Of a stretch of DNA of 64,000 bases, positions 35,604 through 48,742 are shown in pieces (within the stretch, counting starts at the first letter, position 1; the number at the start of each line of letters is the position of its first letter). The notes under the pieces were generated by a model that had not been told where the DNA came from, did no database searches, and was given only the letters and a program-made list of their open reading frames with translations. Source of the stretch: Heterostelium multicystogenum. Its lineage: Eukaryota; Evosea; Eumycetozoa; Acytosteliales; Acytosteliaceae. A program made the translations under genes and the position numbers. The stretch lies in the NCBI GenBank assembly GCA_003667245.1, contig RCNN01000007.1:62001-126000 (forward strand), read 5' to 3'.

Positions 35604-36203
35604 ATGGTCTAAATAAAATAATAATACAAAGGTTACAGCTCAGTTTACTTATTTTGAATTTAATTCTCGAATATATTAATATTCTAGAAATCTTAAACAT
35701 CATTAGTGTAATGTGATTGATTCGAAAGTGTGGTAACAACAACAAAAATTAAGATGGCTCGGTATTTATTTATACAAAGATATTTATCATGACGTGGTGT
35801 AGACCGAACCTACCGAGATTCACAAAAACTCAATTTGAAAAAAAAAACCACTTCGCCTTTGTGATATTGATAGGGTAAAAACTTCAAATACCATCCAAAT
35901 CCTTAAAATGCTCAAAGTCTTTTAGGATGATGTATAGATATTTTTTGAGTTCTCTGATTTTTTGTAAAAATCATTACAATTTAAAATATTTTATTACAAA
36001 TATCTCGAATCTATCTTTGATATTTAAATAAGCTATTGAAGCTTCGAAATAAATATCGACCTTGGAGTTCAACCGTTTATAAAAGGACCAAAATTTAAGA
36101 TCATTCCAATCTTAAAACCAAACAGAATACTATCTATCTATTTACTTATATATTTATAAATCGACATATCTTTCTCTTTTTTTTTTTTCAATAATCATAT
36201 AAA
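35604..36203. other. intergenic; promoter region of the secreted-protein gene
   Basis: A/T spacer. A T-run at about 36178-36188 lies just before the start codon of the next gene. I see nothing coding. Confidence 0.45.
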
Positions 36204-37329
36204 ATGAAAAGTATATTAATTTGTACATTTTTGTTATTTTCTTTAATAAATGTATGTTACTGTCCTATCATATCAAATTGATACCAAGAATTAACAATTG
36301 ATTTCTCCTTTGTATTATTATCTATTATTATAGATCTACTGCCAAGCCCAAGGAATTTCACAATATATTATGCTTTCAAATCAAAATGATATTTATACAT
36401 TCAATGCAACCACAGGTGAAATGACACACAACATGAAGGCAACTTTGGGTGACAAATACCAAACCGAAGGATACATTGCTGGATATACTCCAAACGGTAA
36501 TGGTTTTGCATTCTTGGCTTGGAACAGAGAGACTCGTAACGAATGCATGATTGAATATGATATTGACGTAAATATCTTTTTCGTTTGAACACTTTGAGAC
36601 TATTGAAAGAAAAGACACTAACCAATTACATTTTAGTCAAATACCTACGTTGAAAAGCAATGTGTCATTGGAGCTTACCAAGGATTTATCGATATCCAGC
36701 CAATCTACTATGACTCTGAACGTAACTTCATTGCCTACGTCGCCCAACAATTCAATGCTCCAAAGCCTGTCGCCCAAATTGTTATTTGGAACTTCACTTC
36801 TAGCGCTGTTGAGGTTATCGATTTCCCAAGCTGGGGAACCATCAACCCAAACACTGTCTACCCAGCCGGATACTATGACCAATCCACTGGTTACTTGCAC
36901 ATTGTCTATGCCATTGATGAGCAACCATATCTCAAATCCTCATTCTACGTAGTCTATGATGTCATCAACAAGTTGACCGTCACTCAACCAATTTTCTTCA
37001 ACATTATCATGTGGAGACCACAAGTTTTCTTCTACAATGGTCAAACCTACTTTATCGAAACCTACGTTGGTCTTGACTTCACTATCTACTCCATTGATAC
37101 CGATGCCAGAACTTTCACTAAAGTTACCACTATTCCAAACACCTGGCAAGATGGTAACCTTTACACTTCCTACGGTGTCAAAGGAAACAGCGCCATTTTT
37201 GTTTCAAGAACCGCCAAAAACTATATGATGCTTACCACCTTTAACTTTGAAACCATGAAGAAGACCTCAACACCAACCGTCGAAAATACTACCAAATTTA
37301 ATTATGAAGTTGTTTCTGGTGCCCAATAA
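36204..37329 (+). CDS. secreted beta-propeller-like protein, probably highly expressed (three exons)
   Basis: Exons 36204-36251 (MKSILICTFLLFSLIN), 36334-36567 and 36637-37329 make 324 residues. The signal peptide spans the first intron and ends about at IYCQAQG. The mature part has repeated units of about 45-50 residues built on 'Gly-Tyr ... hydrophobic strand': GYIAGYTPNGNGFAFLAWNR, IYYDSERNFIAYVAQQF, AGYYDQSTGYLHIVYAIDEQ, VFFYNGQTYFIETYVG, YGVKGNSAIFVSRTAKNY. This pattern suggests a beta-propeller. Codons in exons 2-3 are strongly biased to C-ending synonyms (TAC, TTC, ACC, GTC), unlike the neighbouring genes, which usually marks high expression in dictyostelids. The family is not recognised. 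A role as an abundant extracellular or vesicle-lumen protein is inferred. Confidence 0.75.
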
Positions 37330-37837
37330 ATTAAATTAATCATCTAAATTATAATAACATCAAATTAATTTTTGCTTCACAACTACTTTTATTTTATTCT
37401 GATGATGGTTGTACAACAAGATTTATGATCATTTGCCAAACCGAAGACTAATTAGGTACTAATTTAAAAAATAATAATAGTAATAATAAATAAATGTTTT
37501 ATTTAAATATTAATGAGAGATAAAGATAAATCCAAATAATCTATTAAATTATATCTATATAGAATGAATGGGTAAGATGTTGGGAGTGTGTGAGCTGGAG
37601 TAAAGTTATTACTTGAGTTCACTTGTAAAGGTTGACCGTTTGAAGATCAAGAATCGATGAAAAAATTGGTTTGACTGATATCTACATTGGTTATTCGAGG
37701 GAGGGATGTTATATATATGTATGTATGGATTGGGATTCGATTATTTACAATCTTGTTGGTTTGTTGATGTTTGATATCTGTTTGATGAGTTGGAAAATTT
37801 AAGAGAAGTAATTCGATGATGCAAACTTTTCTTTCAC
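37330..37837. other. intergenic between convergent genes
   Basis: 3' regions of the secreted-protein gene (+) and the Ser-rich gene (-). AT-rich, with nothing further visible. Confidence 0.45.
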
Positions 37838-40277
37838 TTAAGAGCAAAGGATATTATTAATATTCATGGTTGCATCTTGTTTCTCCTCGATGTCGGTAGA
37901 GTATCTTCTTTTACGGCTGAGAAAACTCTTATTGATCTCTTTCTTTGATGGTAGAGTCTCTTCGTTTAAAGTGGTTTTGGTGTTGTTATCGAGCGATGAA
38001 ATGGTGTTGTTGGTTTCTTTGGTTTCTTCCAAACCTTCGAATTGGAATGCAGTCATTGCAAGAACATCAAGAGAACTGCCGTCAACAGCAATATTCTCGG
38101 GTACAGCAGATACTGCATTGATATCGGAAACTTTGGTTGGTGTGATGTAGCCAGCGGTAACTGGTACAGAGTCGGAAGAGTGATGAAGAGTACTTCTCAT
38201 TGGTTTGTTGTTGCTGCTGCTGTTGCTTGGGCTATTGGCATTGAGTGCTGCCAAATTGCTAAAGATATTGAAAACGGTGTTGGAGTTGTTGTTGGGGGAG
38301 TAACTGGAGAGTGAGGTGGATCTTGATCTGGCTGATTGCCTCTTTGGGGTAGGTGGTGTCAAAGTTGGGGTGGGTGTTGGTGTGATTGATTTCTTGCTAG
38401 TTGACTTGATTGCATTGTCGATCATTGAGCTGATTGAATTGATACTCGATATTTTGTTGTTGATAGTGAGGTCTTCCTTGGGCTTGGTGACTACAACTGA
38501 TTCAGTGAAACTATTCATCTCATTGTCAGAAGCAATCTCGTCAGCAGCAGTAAATGAAGAACTGGGTGATAGATAGCTGGAATGGTGGGACTGAGAAGCC
38601 TGCTTGATGGAAATGGGTGACATTGATGGGACTCTCTCTGCAAGGTCGATGCTCTTTGATTTCTTTAATTTCTTCTTCTTTTGGGAATTTAACTCTGGAA
38701 CATCTATTTGTTGGTCTGGTTGGATTGGTGTTGATGGTTGTTGTGGTGAATATTGATTATATTCATTTTCAGAGAAAACCAATTGATTTGAGTTGGGATA
38801 TGTAAACTCATTCTGAAAGAGAGATAAGTAAGTATGAATTAGAAATTATATGGGCAGAATCAATTTGTAGTAGGAGTAGAACTTACCTTTAGTGCTTTTT
38901 GCTCAACTAAAAATCCAATGGAACCAAAGAGAGTGGTAATTGCAAGCATGAAGTGCATCGGGTTGTTGCTCCATCCCTTAATTACTTTGGTGAAATTGTT
39001 TAATTTTATGGAGCTTGTCAACTCTTTGAAGGGTGGATAGGTGCAGCAGTTCTCCCAGATCATCTTTCTAAGATTGGATGGAAGTTTGTCAAGATGTGGT
39101 GCCCAGTAGAGTAGGTACAAAAGCTGTTGAAGTGCTGCTGGGAAACCACAATCCCAAACTGAACCAGAGAGGAAAAGATTAGAGTTGAGGAGGAATGGGT
39201 TGGTCAAAGTGATATCGGTATTTTCTTGGTCTTCTTCTTCCTCTGTTTTAGTTTGTGGTGAGCATTGCTCAAAGAGATTGTTGTTGTTGTCGATGGCATT
39301 TGAAAATGATAAGTGGAGCATCTTGATTGAGTGATAATCGGGATTGGGTTGTCTGATGATGCTGTTGAAATGAGCACGGAATTTAGATGTACGTTTTTCG
39401 TTCCAAAATTGAATGTCACAAATGGAGAGATCGGATGCATCGACGCCAGGATAGGCTTTAGAAAAGCAATTTTACTCTGTAGGTCTCCCAAACGATAGCA
39501 CGGGCCGAAGGAGAGCAACGATCGATCTGGCTGATCCAGACATTGAGTTCTCTAATAAGTCTTTGAATAGTAGAAACTGAGCTTGGGTACTCTGAAATTT
39601 CATCTGAGTCACTGTCGAGATCAGAGCGGTCCTCAAACTGAGACTCCAGAGACGGACTGATAATCTGTACGGGTGAAATTGGTCTTGAAAAAGCATCGTA
39701 CGAAAGTGGTGACATGGCCACCGACGAAGAATTGCAAACGGACATTAAGTTTGAAATTGGACTTGAAAGTGTGGTTGGGGATGAGGTTGAAGATGGATTG
39801 GTTGATTTGGTGGATGATGTAGATGGTGTGTTGCAATATGATTTGGTGGCAAGCAATTTCTTTATGTATAGTAATTTGTCATTGAAATTATTGAAGGAAA
39901 CTACACCTTGTTGTTGGAGACCAATGTTTGGACTTGAAATTTCTGGTACAACTATATTACTATTCTGGTGGCTTGATTTAATATTTAACAACATGTTTGG
40001 CGACGAAGACAAAGACGAAGACCTAGACCTGTTTGTTTGTCGTTGATGTGTTGCCGAGCACAATGTTGTTGGACATTGATATACTGCTGCTGCTACTACT
40101 GCTATTGTTACTGTTCTTGAGGAGGAGCATATCTTCGTTTTCGTCCATCATTGTGTAGTTGTCAATGGTAGAATGATAACCGTGAAGGTTGTTGTTAACA
40201 AAGTATCTTGAGGAAGATCTGTTGATATCTTCTGGACCGATTTCAATCTGATTAAAATGTGAATTTTTATGTTTCAT
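37838..40277 (-). CDS. Ser/Asn-rich protein of unknown function (intron, two frame breaks)
   Basis: The ATG at 40277 opens MKHKNSHFNQIEIGPEDINR. A shift near 40.04 kb continues as TNRSRSSSLSSSPNMLLNIK. A second shift at the AAAA near 39.47 kb moves from AIVWETYRV to FSKAYPGVDASDLSICDIQF. A moderately conserved-looking core follows: NSIIRQPNPDYHSIKMLHLS, GFPAALQQLLYLLYWAPHLD, LPSNLRKMIWENCCTYPPF, WSNNPMHFMLAITTLFG. An intron (38813-38886, GTAAGT...TTTCAG) joins QKALK to NEFTYPNSNQLVFSENE. The rest is Ser/Thr/Pro-rich with a basic patch (KKKKLKKSKS) and ends SFLSRKRRYST...NNILCS. About 790 residues in all. The basic patches suggest a nuclear protein, but I do not recognise it. Confidence 0.6.
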
Positions 40278-43200
40278 TATTATTATTTTTGATTTTTAAT
40301 TATTTTTTGGGTAGTTCGTTTTTTGTTTTTGGTCGAGATTTTGGACAGACTCGTGAGTCAGCTGGTTTTCGTTGGGTCTTAAAAAGTATCTTAAAAGTGA
40401 TGTCTGTTGGCAATGTGAAAAAACGTGTTAAAAATCTAGTAATTTAAAATAATAGATGAAGACATGTGAACATAAAACACCAAATTAATTTAGTTTGTGA
40501 CACAATCTACCAAAAATAAACAAAAAAAGATATTTATTTTGTTATTTTTTTTTACACTTTAATACTACTGAGTTTTCAATGAATAAAAAACAGCAGGTTA
40601 TATGATAGTTAATAATATCTGATAATATATATAATTGTCAAAAGGAGAGAGAAAGAGATATATATAAGTACAAATAAAAAAACAAATAATTTAAATTGAT
40701 GATGTGATTCAAAAACAACAACGACAACAAAACCCAATGATGATGACTGATTATATTAAATTATAGTAAATTACTTAGATATTTTAATAATTTAAAATAT
40801 AATATTATATTAAAAATGATATTTTTGTTTTTATTGTTTGTTCTTCTTCTTCTTCTCTCTTGTTTTTTAAATATGATGTTTTCAAATAGTTAACAAAAAA
40901 GGATATAAAATTAAGATAAGAATGAGTTTTTAATTTTGTAATTTAGGTAATTTAAGGTACACCCTGCGGGTGGTGCTTTTATTTTTGCAAAACAACACAC
41001 ACAATTAATTTTATAACAATAGAGTTTTTATGTGTGTGTGTGTGTGTTACTTGTTTTGAGGGGTCGTTGTTGTTGAAACTCATTTATTTTCTAATTGTGT
41101 CACACAAAATATCTCCTTATAAATCACCAATCGTTGATATTCTGAAAATGTGTGTTTGATTGTGTATCTTAATGATTTTAAAGTTATAATTGGATTGGTG
41201 TTTTATCTTCTACAACAGCAAAAATAACAACAATAACAAAGACAATTAGGTGATAGATTTATTCACTGATTGCCTCAGATCAATAGGTGTGAGATGAAGA
41301 AATTAGCTAATAAAAAGGTGTTGATAAAGCCAATTAACAAAAATCAATATGTTGATGAAAAATATATATTTGATGGTTTAGCAAATGGTTGTTGTTGTGT
41401 TATTGTTGGTTGAAACAAAGCCATCATCAAAGATGATTAAGATTGATGTGATTGATAGGTGGTACTAGTAGTAGATATTGTTATGCTCCACTTACTTCAA
41501 AGAGATTTTATATTTAATTAATTAAAAGATGTAAAGGAATTGGTTGGTTGGTTGGATATTAGGCTTTAAAATATAAAAATCACAACATTTATTGTAAAAT
41601 AGATCGATTTGTTAAGATGAGAGAAATAGAAATAAATAAATAATAAATAAATAATATATATATAAATAACAAATATTCTAATTGTAGATTGGTGAAGTTG
41701 AGTAAAAAAAACGTAATTGCTTCGTTTTTACGTTTTCTTATACAAATAAAACTAGCTGATAATTACCTTTTCAAATCTCAAAAGATCTAGATTAATTTAC
41801 TTTGGAAGAAGATCAGGATTGGGAGTGATCTCACCCAAAATCTAAATTTAGTTGGATATTTTTTAGTTTTTAGATTTTTGTGTTTGGAATTACTGTTTTT
41901 TACAACTGTAAATTTCAATGAATTCTGACAGTGCAAGATAGAAGGTGGAAAAGTTATCGATAACTAAGGATGACCAGTTCTAAATATAACGGAGAGGGAG
42001 AGATTTATAAGAAACTAATGAAATTATAATAATAATAGTATTTTAATAAATAAAAGTGAAGTTGTCAGATTTACAAGATTTACAGTTAAAATGAATTTAT
42101 GTTTTTGATATAAGTATTGGTAGGTGATGGTTTAATTTAGAAAGTATTGGATATATTATTATGTACAATGAAAATTAATAAACAAAATTAAATTCTAAAG
42201 TAGTAGTAAATATAGTTAAATAGTTAAAGTGATACAATTAAAAGTAATAGCACAAAAAGTGGAAAGTAAAAGACAGATATTATTACATGTAATGAGAAAA
42301 GATAGATAGGAAAATAAATAGATAATTATTTTATTTTTAATTGTTTAATTAAAAAGATATTTAAGATTATGCAATAAAGATGATGATGATTATTATTGAT
42401 GATAATTATGATGTTGATTTCAAAACTACTCTTTTGTTTATTTCTTAGGAAATTAAATTAAATTAAATTGTTTGAAAACTAAAAGAAGATTATTCTTTTT
42501 TTTTCATTAATTTAAACAAGTCATTTAAAAAGATCATCATCAGCTGTAAGCATTTGAAAAACAACAACAACACTAGTGTAATGAACAATAACAACAACCA
42601 TTAAATATGAAGTTTGTGTGTGCTTTAGATTCACGAGGTATTGTGATACTTGTCAAGTGTAATATTAGAAATAATTGTGTTAATGATCCTCGAACTGGTA
42701 CACAGAATTCTTGAAAACTACAATCAGTGTGTGTTGTTTCTGATGATCACTTTAATTCTTTAGGCTGGTGTGAAGTTGCCCGACAAAATCATGATGGTGT
42801 GGTTTTTGAGTGTGTTACCTTCTGATTAATTAAAAAAGATTTGTGATTATTTTATTGGGGGAAACAACTGTTACAAATAGCACTACTCGAAAAAAAGGGA
42901 AGTCCCTAATAAAAAATGATGCGATATTAAGGTTTGATTGTTGCAAAAAACCACAGAGACCACTTGGTCTGCTTCCAGATTAAATTAATGATTGTTTTGT
43001 TGTTGATTAAAACAACAACACACTCATATAAATAGGAATAGAAACAACAACAAAACAACACAGGGTGTTTCAACCATAATAATTTAAAGTTTGATCACTC
43101 GGAGCCGCTGAGAAATTAGTGGTCACAACCAGAGGCGCATGTGCATTCAAAAATTGATCCAATATTGCCTTAAAGAAGTTAAACTTCTTTGAATCCCTTT

Positions 43201-44849
43201 GGTATAGTCATGATGTGGTGTGGGGTAGTGGTTGTTGTTGCGTTTGAAATAGATCTGATGTAAGAAAGTCAGGTGTCAACATTGATCTTCATGTCAATCA
43301 CGTAATTCGACACATAGATGAGCACCTACGAGGCAAACTGTTTTTAGATCCAGTGTCTATTTCTAACAAATGTTAATAATACATTATAGACAAATGGAGA
43401 TTAAGCCTTGGGCTCTCTAGTTTACGAATTCGAAAAGGAGTATCGTGAGATTGTTTTGATGAGGTATCTGATTAGTTTTCACGTGAAGATTGTTGTTGTT
43501 GTTTAAAAATATACCAGCGATACTCATCTGCAGCTTCATACTTGCAGTGATCTATAACTAACATCATAGTATCACATCAACAATCCTCACAAGTAGATAT
43601 GTCATAAATGATAGTTAACTTTGAAAGGTGATTTAATCAAAGGTAAACTTACTAATTTTACTTTTAAGGTAAAAATGGAAACGATACAAATTCACTCTTT
43701 TGAATAAAATAATGAATGATTTGATATGAATTTATAAATATCAACATTGTCATTTGAAAAGTTTAAACATATCTCTTACGTTTTTACTATAAACAACTTA
43801 ATCCTTTTAGATTTATAATATTAATAGTTTATTTATGGATTGATTTGGAGTGTAATAGGGATTATTAATAATATATAAATAAATAAAAATATATCTATAG
43901 ATATTTAACAACAAAGTTAAATGATTGAAGAAACATAGGAATTATAAGAAATAAAATAAAAACACATCACTAGAACCAATAGATTAAGTTGAGAGTGAAA
44001 TTGAAGAAGTAGGATAGGATAAAAGGATTGTGTATGGATTGAGAATGTATGACACTATAAGATGATTTTTTCAATTGTTGGTACCATCATTTATGATTTT
44101 TATCTTGTTGGGGTGGTATTTTTAATTTGTTTATCAAATACAATGATTTATCTGAATTTTGTAACCATCAAATACATATTCAATAGAGGTATAAGTGTTG
44201 AACAGGAAGAGTGTTTTTTGAAAAAAAAAAAGATTATACTTTTAATGTTGGACCATTAAATAGACATAAAAGTGTGGTTTTTTGATTGATAGAATAAAAT
44301 TATTCAATCAATCAATCCAAATATTATTATTTAAAAAAAGATAATATTAATCAGAAAACTTACAGAGTTAATTTTATACTTGGATTTAAATTTATTTATA
44401 AGATTTATTAAAAACTTACAAAGATTTTTTAAAATTAAGATAAAGATAGAGATATTTGTTTATTAGGAATTTATATGTAGATATCTACTTGGATAATCAG
44501 ATATATCTATCTATACATATATAGTATATAGAAAATGATTTCAAAGTCAAGAAATTCAATATTTACAATTCATTAATTTAAGATATATTGGTTTTAAGTT
44601 TTATATTTTAAAGTTAAGTGGTAATAATAGTGATGATCATTTCTCGAAAATTAGTGGTTCCCTATTGAATGTTCATCATCACATAATTTTCACCACTTTC
44701 ACACATACATCAGACAATATTAAACTTTAAAATTATGGGGTTTGAAGAATATAACAACATAAATTCAATGATATTATATTTAAATTAAGATCTAAATACA
44801 TGATTATTGGGAAGAAATTAATATCAATACTATAAACAATATCCACACC
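40278..44849. other. 4.6-kb gene-poor region
   Basis: The longest stretch without a supportable gene. Most is A/T spacer and probably includes the promoter of the Ser-rich gene. Between about 42.6 and 43.5 kb the composition becomes clearly less AT-rich. There are short open segments there on the plus strand (42607-42825) and minus strand (43085-43170), and an 19-base near-perfect palindrome around 43157-43175. Other ORFs (40259-40447, 44062-44259) look random. Confidence 0.5.
42607..42825 (+). pseudogene. possible small Cys-rich gene relic
   Basis: An ATG at 42607 gives MKFVCALDSRGIVILVKCNI then RNNCVNDPRTGTQNS and a stop at 42714. Shifting one frame, the sequence continues LQSVCVVSDDHFNSLGWCEV then ARQNHDGVVFECVTF and a stop at 42825. 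The two pieces have non-random composition (Cys, Trp, Asp, Arg), unlike surrounding A/T DNA, and together would make about 75 residues. Family unknown. It could be a decayed gene or one with a base error. Confidence 0.3.
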
Positions 44850-45089
44850 ATGAACTTAACATTAATTTACCCTTTAAAAGGTAAGGGCAACTTCCAAAGT
44901 ACAATCACCCTTCTATCCAAATCAATTTTAAAGGCTTATCGATTGTCAAGAGAATGGAGATTTTCAATCTCCTTCAACATCAGTGGTAAAGATTTCTTTC
45001 CAACTGTATCTAAAAATAAATATTCAACACCAACAACATCAACAAACAACAGCCAGAATAATCCCACTATTAATATTTATCAATGGTGA
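44850..45089 (+). CDS. small hypothetical protein (79 aa)
   Basis: An ATG-to-stop ORF: MNLTLIYPLKGKGNFQSTIT, then LLSKSILKAYRLSREWRFSI and a Thr/Asn/Ser-rich tail ending INIYQW. Codon choice and the tail are compatible with a dictyostelid small protein, but no domain or signal peptide is visible. It sits alone between the gene desert and a perfect hairpin at 45128-45150. Tentative. Confidence 0.35.
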   Translation: MNLTLIYPLKGKGNFQSTITLLSKSILKAYRLSREWRFSISFNISGKDFFPTVSKNKYSTPTTSTNNSQNNPTINIYQW

Positions 45090-45127
45090 ATAATAATCAT
45101 TTAAAGTTATTATTAGTTTATAACTAA

Positions 45128-45150
45128 CTCTTTAGTGTTCCACTAAAGAG
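45128..45150. repeat. perfect inverted repeat (10-base arms, 3-base loop)
   Basis: CTCTTTAGTG, loop TTC, CACTAAAGAG. It lies 39 bases after the small ORF stop and about 400 bases from the UTP14 stop, so it could act in 3' end formation of either gene or be a small element. Function unknown. Confidence 0.8.
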
Positions 45151-45547
45151 ATAGCTCTTCCAATATGGATGTAATGATCTATTTTTTTGTGCCTTTGTAT
45201 TGTAGTTGATGTTTATGGTGATTTAGATTTTTATTCAAATATCTATCTATCTACATGTTATAATTCAATTTTGTTTTATTTTTAACTTCAATTGAACTCA
45301 ACTTAATACAATCAACACTGCAACTAACTACTTGGGTGTTATCTGTTAGTCTGGTTAAATGTAACAAGAACAGTGGTGTATTAAGAAAATAAGGAAACTT
45401 GTAATTGCAATCCAAAGATAGCTTTCTCCCACTCAATAGTTAAATTAAAGAGGGGTGGTGGAGCTGGCAGCTGAATGGATTGATGATTTCATTTGGAATA
45501 GTTTGAATTGGATTGATTTGATTTTGTTTATTTTGATATTTTTGCTA

Positions 45548-48500
45548 TTATTTCTTCTTGTTGTTGATTTGTTTGAGTGAGGTAACTTTAGAGGATTCTC
45601 TCTTGTCCAGATTGATTTTGTGTTGAACTTGATTACGATCGGCACGTGTCACTGGTTTAATATAGGTACCAGCAGCCACAGAGAGTTTTGGTTCAATAAG
45701 CTTCTGATAGACGGAACGAGTATTCCAATCTTTTCCAAGTGGTACATCAAGTGTACTTTCGTACTGATCATTACTCTCGTAATGCATTGGCTTCTTGCTT
45801 AATAAATATTTTGAAACACCCTATGTTTGAATTTGAAGCGGCATTGTTGTTAGTCACGATTCAGTTGCCAATCACTTAATTAGACTTACGGAAATATTTG
45901 ATTTTTCATCAATTACTACTCTATTGTTTTTGAAATCAGCTCTCTTCTGTGCAATTGCCTTGAGCTTAGCGTCTCTTTCTCTCTTTAATTTAGCTTCGTC
46001 TACTTTTTTTGGTTTGATTCCTTCACCAGTCCACGATCCCCAACCAGGAAGTTGTTTTGGTGCTGCGGTTTCTTCTTCCTGCTTCTCCATCTCTTGTTCC
46101 AAAATCTCTTGTTTTGCCTTAGCAAATTCATCTTCAACATTGTCTTGTGCGAAAGCCTCCAACAATAATTCCTTTTGCTTATTCGATGTAATTAATGACA
46201 TGCCTGGATGCTTTCTCTTCTTATTATTACTATTTTCTGCTTTTGCCTCTGTTGTATTTTCTTTTTCTATATTATCTACACTCTTTCTCTTGTTGTTGCT
46301 GGTCGATGTTATATTCTCCATATCTACCAATACTTTTTGTGATTCTTTCTTCTTTTCTTTGCTCTTTCCAAGCTTGTTCGACTTTGAAACTTCTAACCAT
46401 GGGTTTTCCAACTGTTCGTCCAAATTATTTTCGTCGATCTCCTTGTTAACTTTGATGGATTTTGTTTCCAATTTCTTGGAGCCAGCAACTTTTTCTGCTT
46501 GCATCTTTTGTTGTCCTCCAATTGAGATGGGCTCTGATAGTCTCATCTTGTGTCCAGCAGAGAGTGCAACCTGATCGAGTTGTGTTTGTCCACTAGCCAA
46601 TTGTTCTGCACTCAACATGCCCTTATTTGAACGGACTGGCTTGTGTACTGCAATTCTATTCTCATGTTCAATCTGTGCCTTAATCGAATCTCTCTCCATT
46701 TCGTCATAGTCATCTCCTTCGGCAACTGTCTTCTTTAGCTTCTTATCGAGATCACGCTCCAATTTAGATTGCATAAACTTCATTCCATTAATACCTTTCT
46801 CTGAGAGATCAACCTGCTCAGTCATGCCAAGGAGATCCAATTTAGCTGAGATTCTGTCCTTCATTGACATTGATGGATCGATTGAATCGACATCATCTCT
46901 TGTGATCTCCTTCATTGGTTGTCTAGTGGGCTTGGAAACAGTCTGCTTTTCTTCATTGTCACTCTCTGCTTCTTCTGCACTATCGTCGTCGTTGTCACCT
47001 TTACGCTTGTTCATTTTATTCAAGAGCGATTGAGACAACACCTTTCTCTCATTCAAGTCCTGTCTAATCTCTGTATTCAAACCACCCTTGAGTGCATTCT
47101 TCATGAATTTGCTGTGATTCTTGTGACGAAGAGTCATTCTCTCACGGATTCTCTGCTCCTCAGCCATTGCTTGCTTACGCTTGGCATACTCGGGATCGAG
47201 CTTGGCTAACTCCTCCTCTCTCTTTTGTGTCTCTTTCTCTTTTTGTTTCTTTTGAATCTTTCTGTAGGTCTTTGACTTGATCTTTGATTTACGCTTATTT
47301 TTAATCTCTTGGTAGAACATGATGTTACGAAGCTTGATAATCTCTCTCAATCTCTTACGCTCTTCCTCGCTGTTGGCCTTATCCTTATGGCTAATTGATT
47401 GTGCTCCACTTTCATTCATGGCAGCTTTGATTTCTGATGAGAGATCTGACTGCTTGGCCAAGGAAGTGGCAGCAGCTGCCAAAGACACTGTTTGATTCAG
47501 CTTGAGCTTTGATTCGAAAACTTTGGTGGCCTTCTCCTTCTCTGCTTGGATAAATGGCATCCACTTGTTCAAAATCTTCTGAGTTGCTTTCAATGTAACT
47601 TTTCTTTGTAATTTGTTGCTATCCAACTTTGACATTGGCAATGGAAGAGCTTCCTTCTCAGCAAGACTTTCCAACTCACTCTTCAATCCATCAAATCCTT
47701 CTGGAATCATACTCAAAAGATCTGACATCAATATTTGATCTAAATTAATGGAAGGAATATATTTAATTAATTAGTATATCTATATCTCTAAATATTATCT
47801 ATCCTTCACCTACCATCAAGACCTGGTTGTAAACCAAACTCTGATTCATCACCAAAATATTCTGTAACTTCAGCAAGCTTATTACTTGATGACTTTGATT
47901 TTGGATTGATTCCGTCTAATACTGAAATAAGTTTACCATGTTCACCTTCACCATCTTCTTCTCCATCTTCATCTTCATCTGAACCTTCTTCTTCGTCATC
48001 TTCATCATCATCCTCAAACAATTCATCAGAATCATCAGAATCAGCTGCCATTTCTTCATCCTCATCTACCTCCTCTTCCTCTTCGTCTTCATCTTCATCA
48101 TCTTCATAGAAGGGCTGTTTCTTTGGTGCAGCTGCTGGTTTTGGTTGTGGTTTGGCAGCTGGCTTTGTTGTTTTGGTAGCTGGAGTTGGAGTAGAAGATG
48201 TCTTCTTTTTCTTTCTTGACAAACTCTCTAAATTGTCGTCATCCAAAAGGTCTGTAAAATCAATGTACTCAACACCGTCATACTCTTCCTCCTCTTCATA
48301 TTTATTCTAGTGAGTTGGATAATGATTAAAACAGTCGTTAGTAAAAGTAAATCCATCGCATCAGTTTTGGGAAAATATAGGCATCGCTTACCTTTGGTTT
48401 CTTTGAGAAAAGCGAATCACCATAGATGTCATCATCGGAATCGTTTTGTTCGATTTCTTCATCATCGATCTCTTCATCTTGGAAATTCTTTGCCAACTTG

Positions 48501-48742
48501 TTGTCTACCATCTCTAAATCGGGGGCATCTTGATTCTCCTCGTCGCTATCATCGGCCATCTGATGATAGGACAATGGGTTGTATTCTTCTTCCTGTTGAC
48601 TTTTACGTTGATTGGTGTTTCTTCCGCCACGACCACGACCACCACGTCCCGCACCACGACCACCAAATGATTTAGCTCCTCTCGTAGAGGAAGCACCACT
48701 TCTCGATGGCACAGCACCACGTCTCTTTACTATTCCACTCAT
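45548..48742 (-). CDS. utp14: U3 snoRNA-associated protein UTP14 (four exons)
   Basis: Exons 48392-48742, 47814-48306, 45890-47739 and 45548-45820 are all in phase and give 988 residues. The N-terminus is an RGG-type patch (GGRGAGRGGRGRGGRN) followed by long Asp/Glu runs. The UTP14 core includes RKVTLKATQKILNKWMPFIQ, LREIIKLRNIMFYQEIKNKR, the signature KSKIKSKTYRKIQKKQKEK, RMTLRHKNHSKFMKNALKGG, and GWGSWTGEGIKPKKVDEAKL. The C-terminus has YLLSKKPMHYESNDQYESTL and DVPLGKDWNTRSVYQKLIEP, a family hallmark. UTP14 is an SSU-processome factor that activates the helicase DHR1 to release U3 from pre-18S rRNA in the nucleolus. At 988 aa it is longer than animal orthologs because of acidic low-complexity insertions. 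It diverges from SNF5 over 254 bases. Confidence 0.95.

Noticed and set aside
40259..40447. 62-codon ORF upstream of the 37.8-40.3 kb gene
   Set aside because: It overlaps that gene's start region on the opposite strand and shows no coding features.
44062..44259. 65-codon hydrophobic ORF
   Set aside because: The Phe/Ile/Leu composition expected from random A/T sequence, without supporting context.
47906..48109. poly-Ser plus-strand ORF
   Set aside because: It is the reverse complement of the acidic Asp/Glu tract of UTP14.
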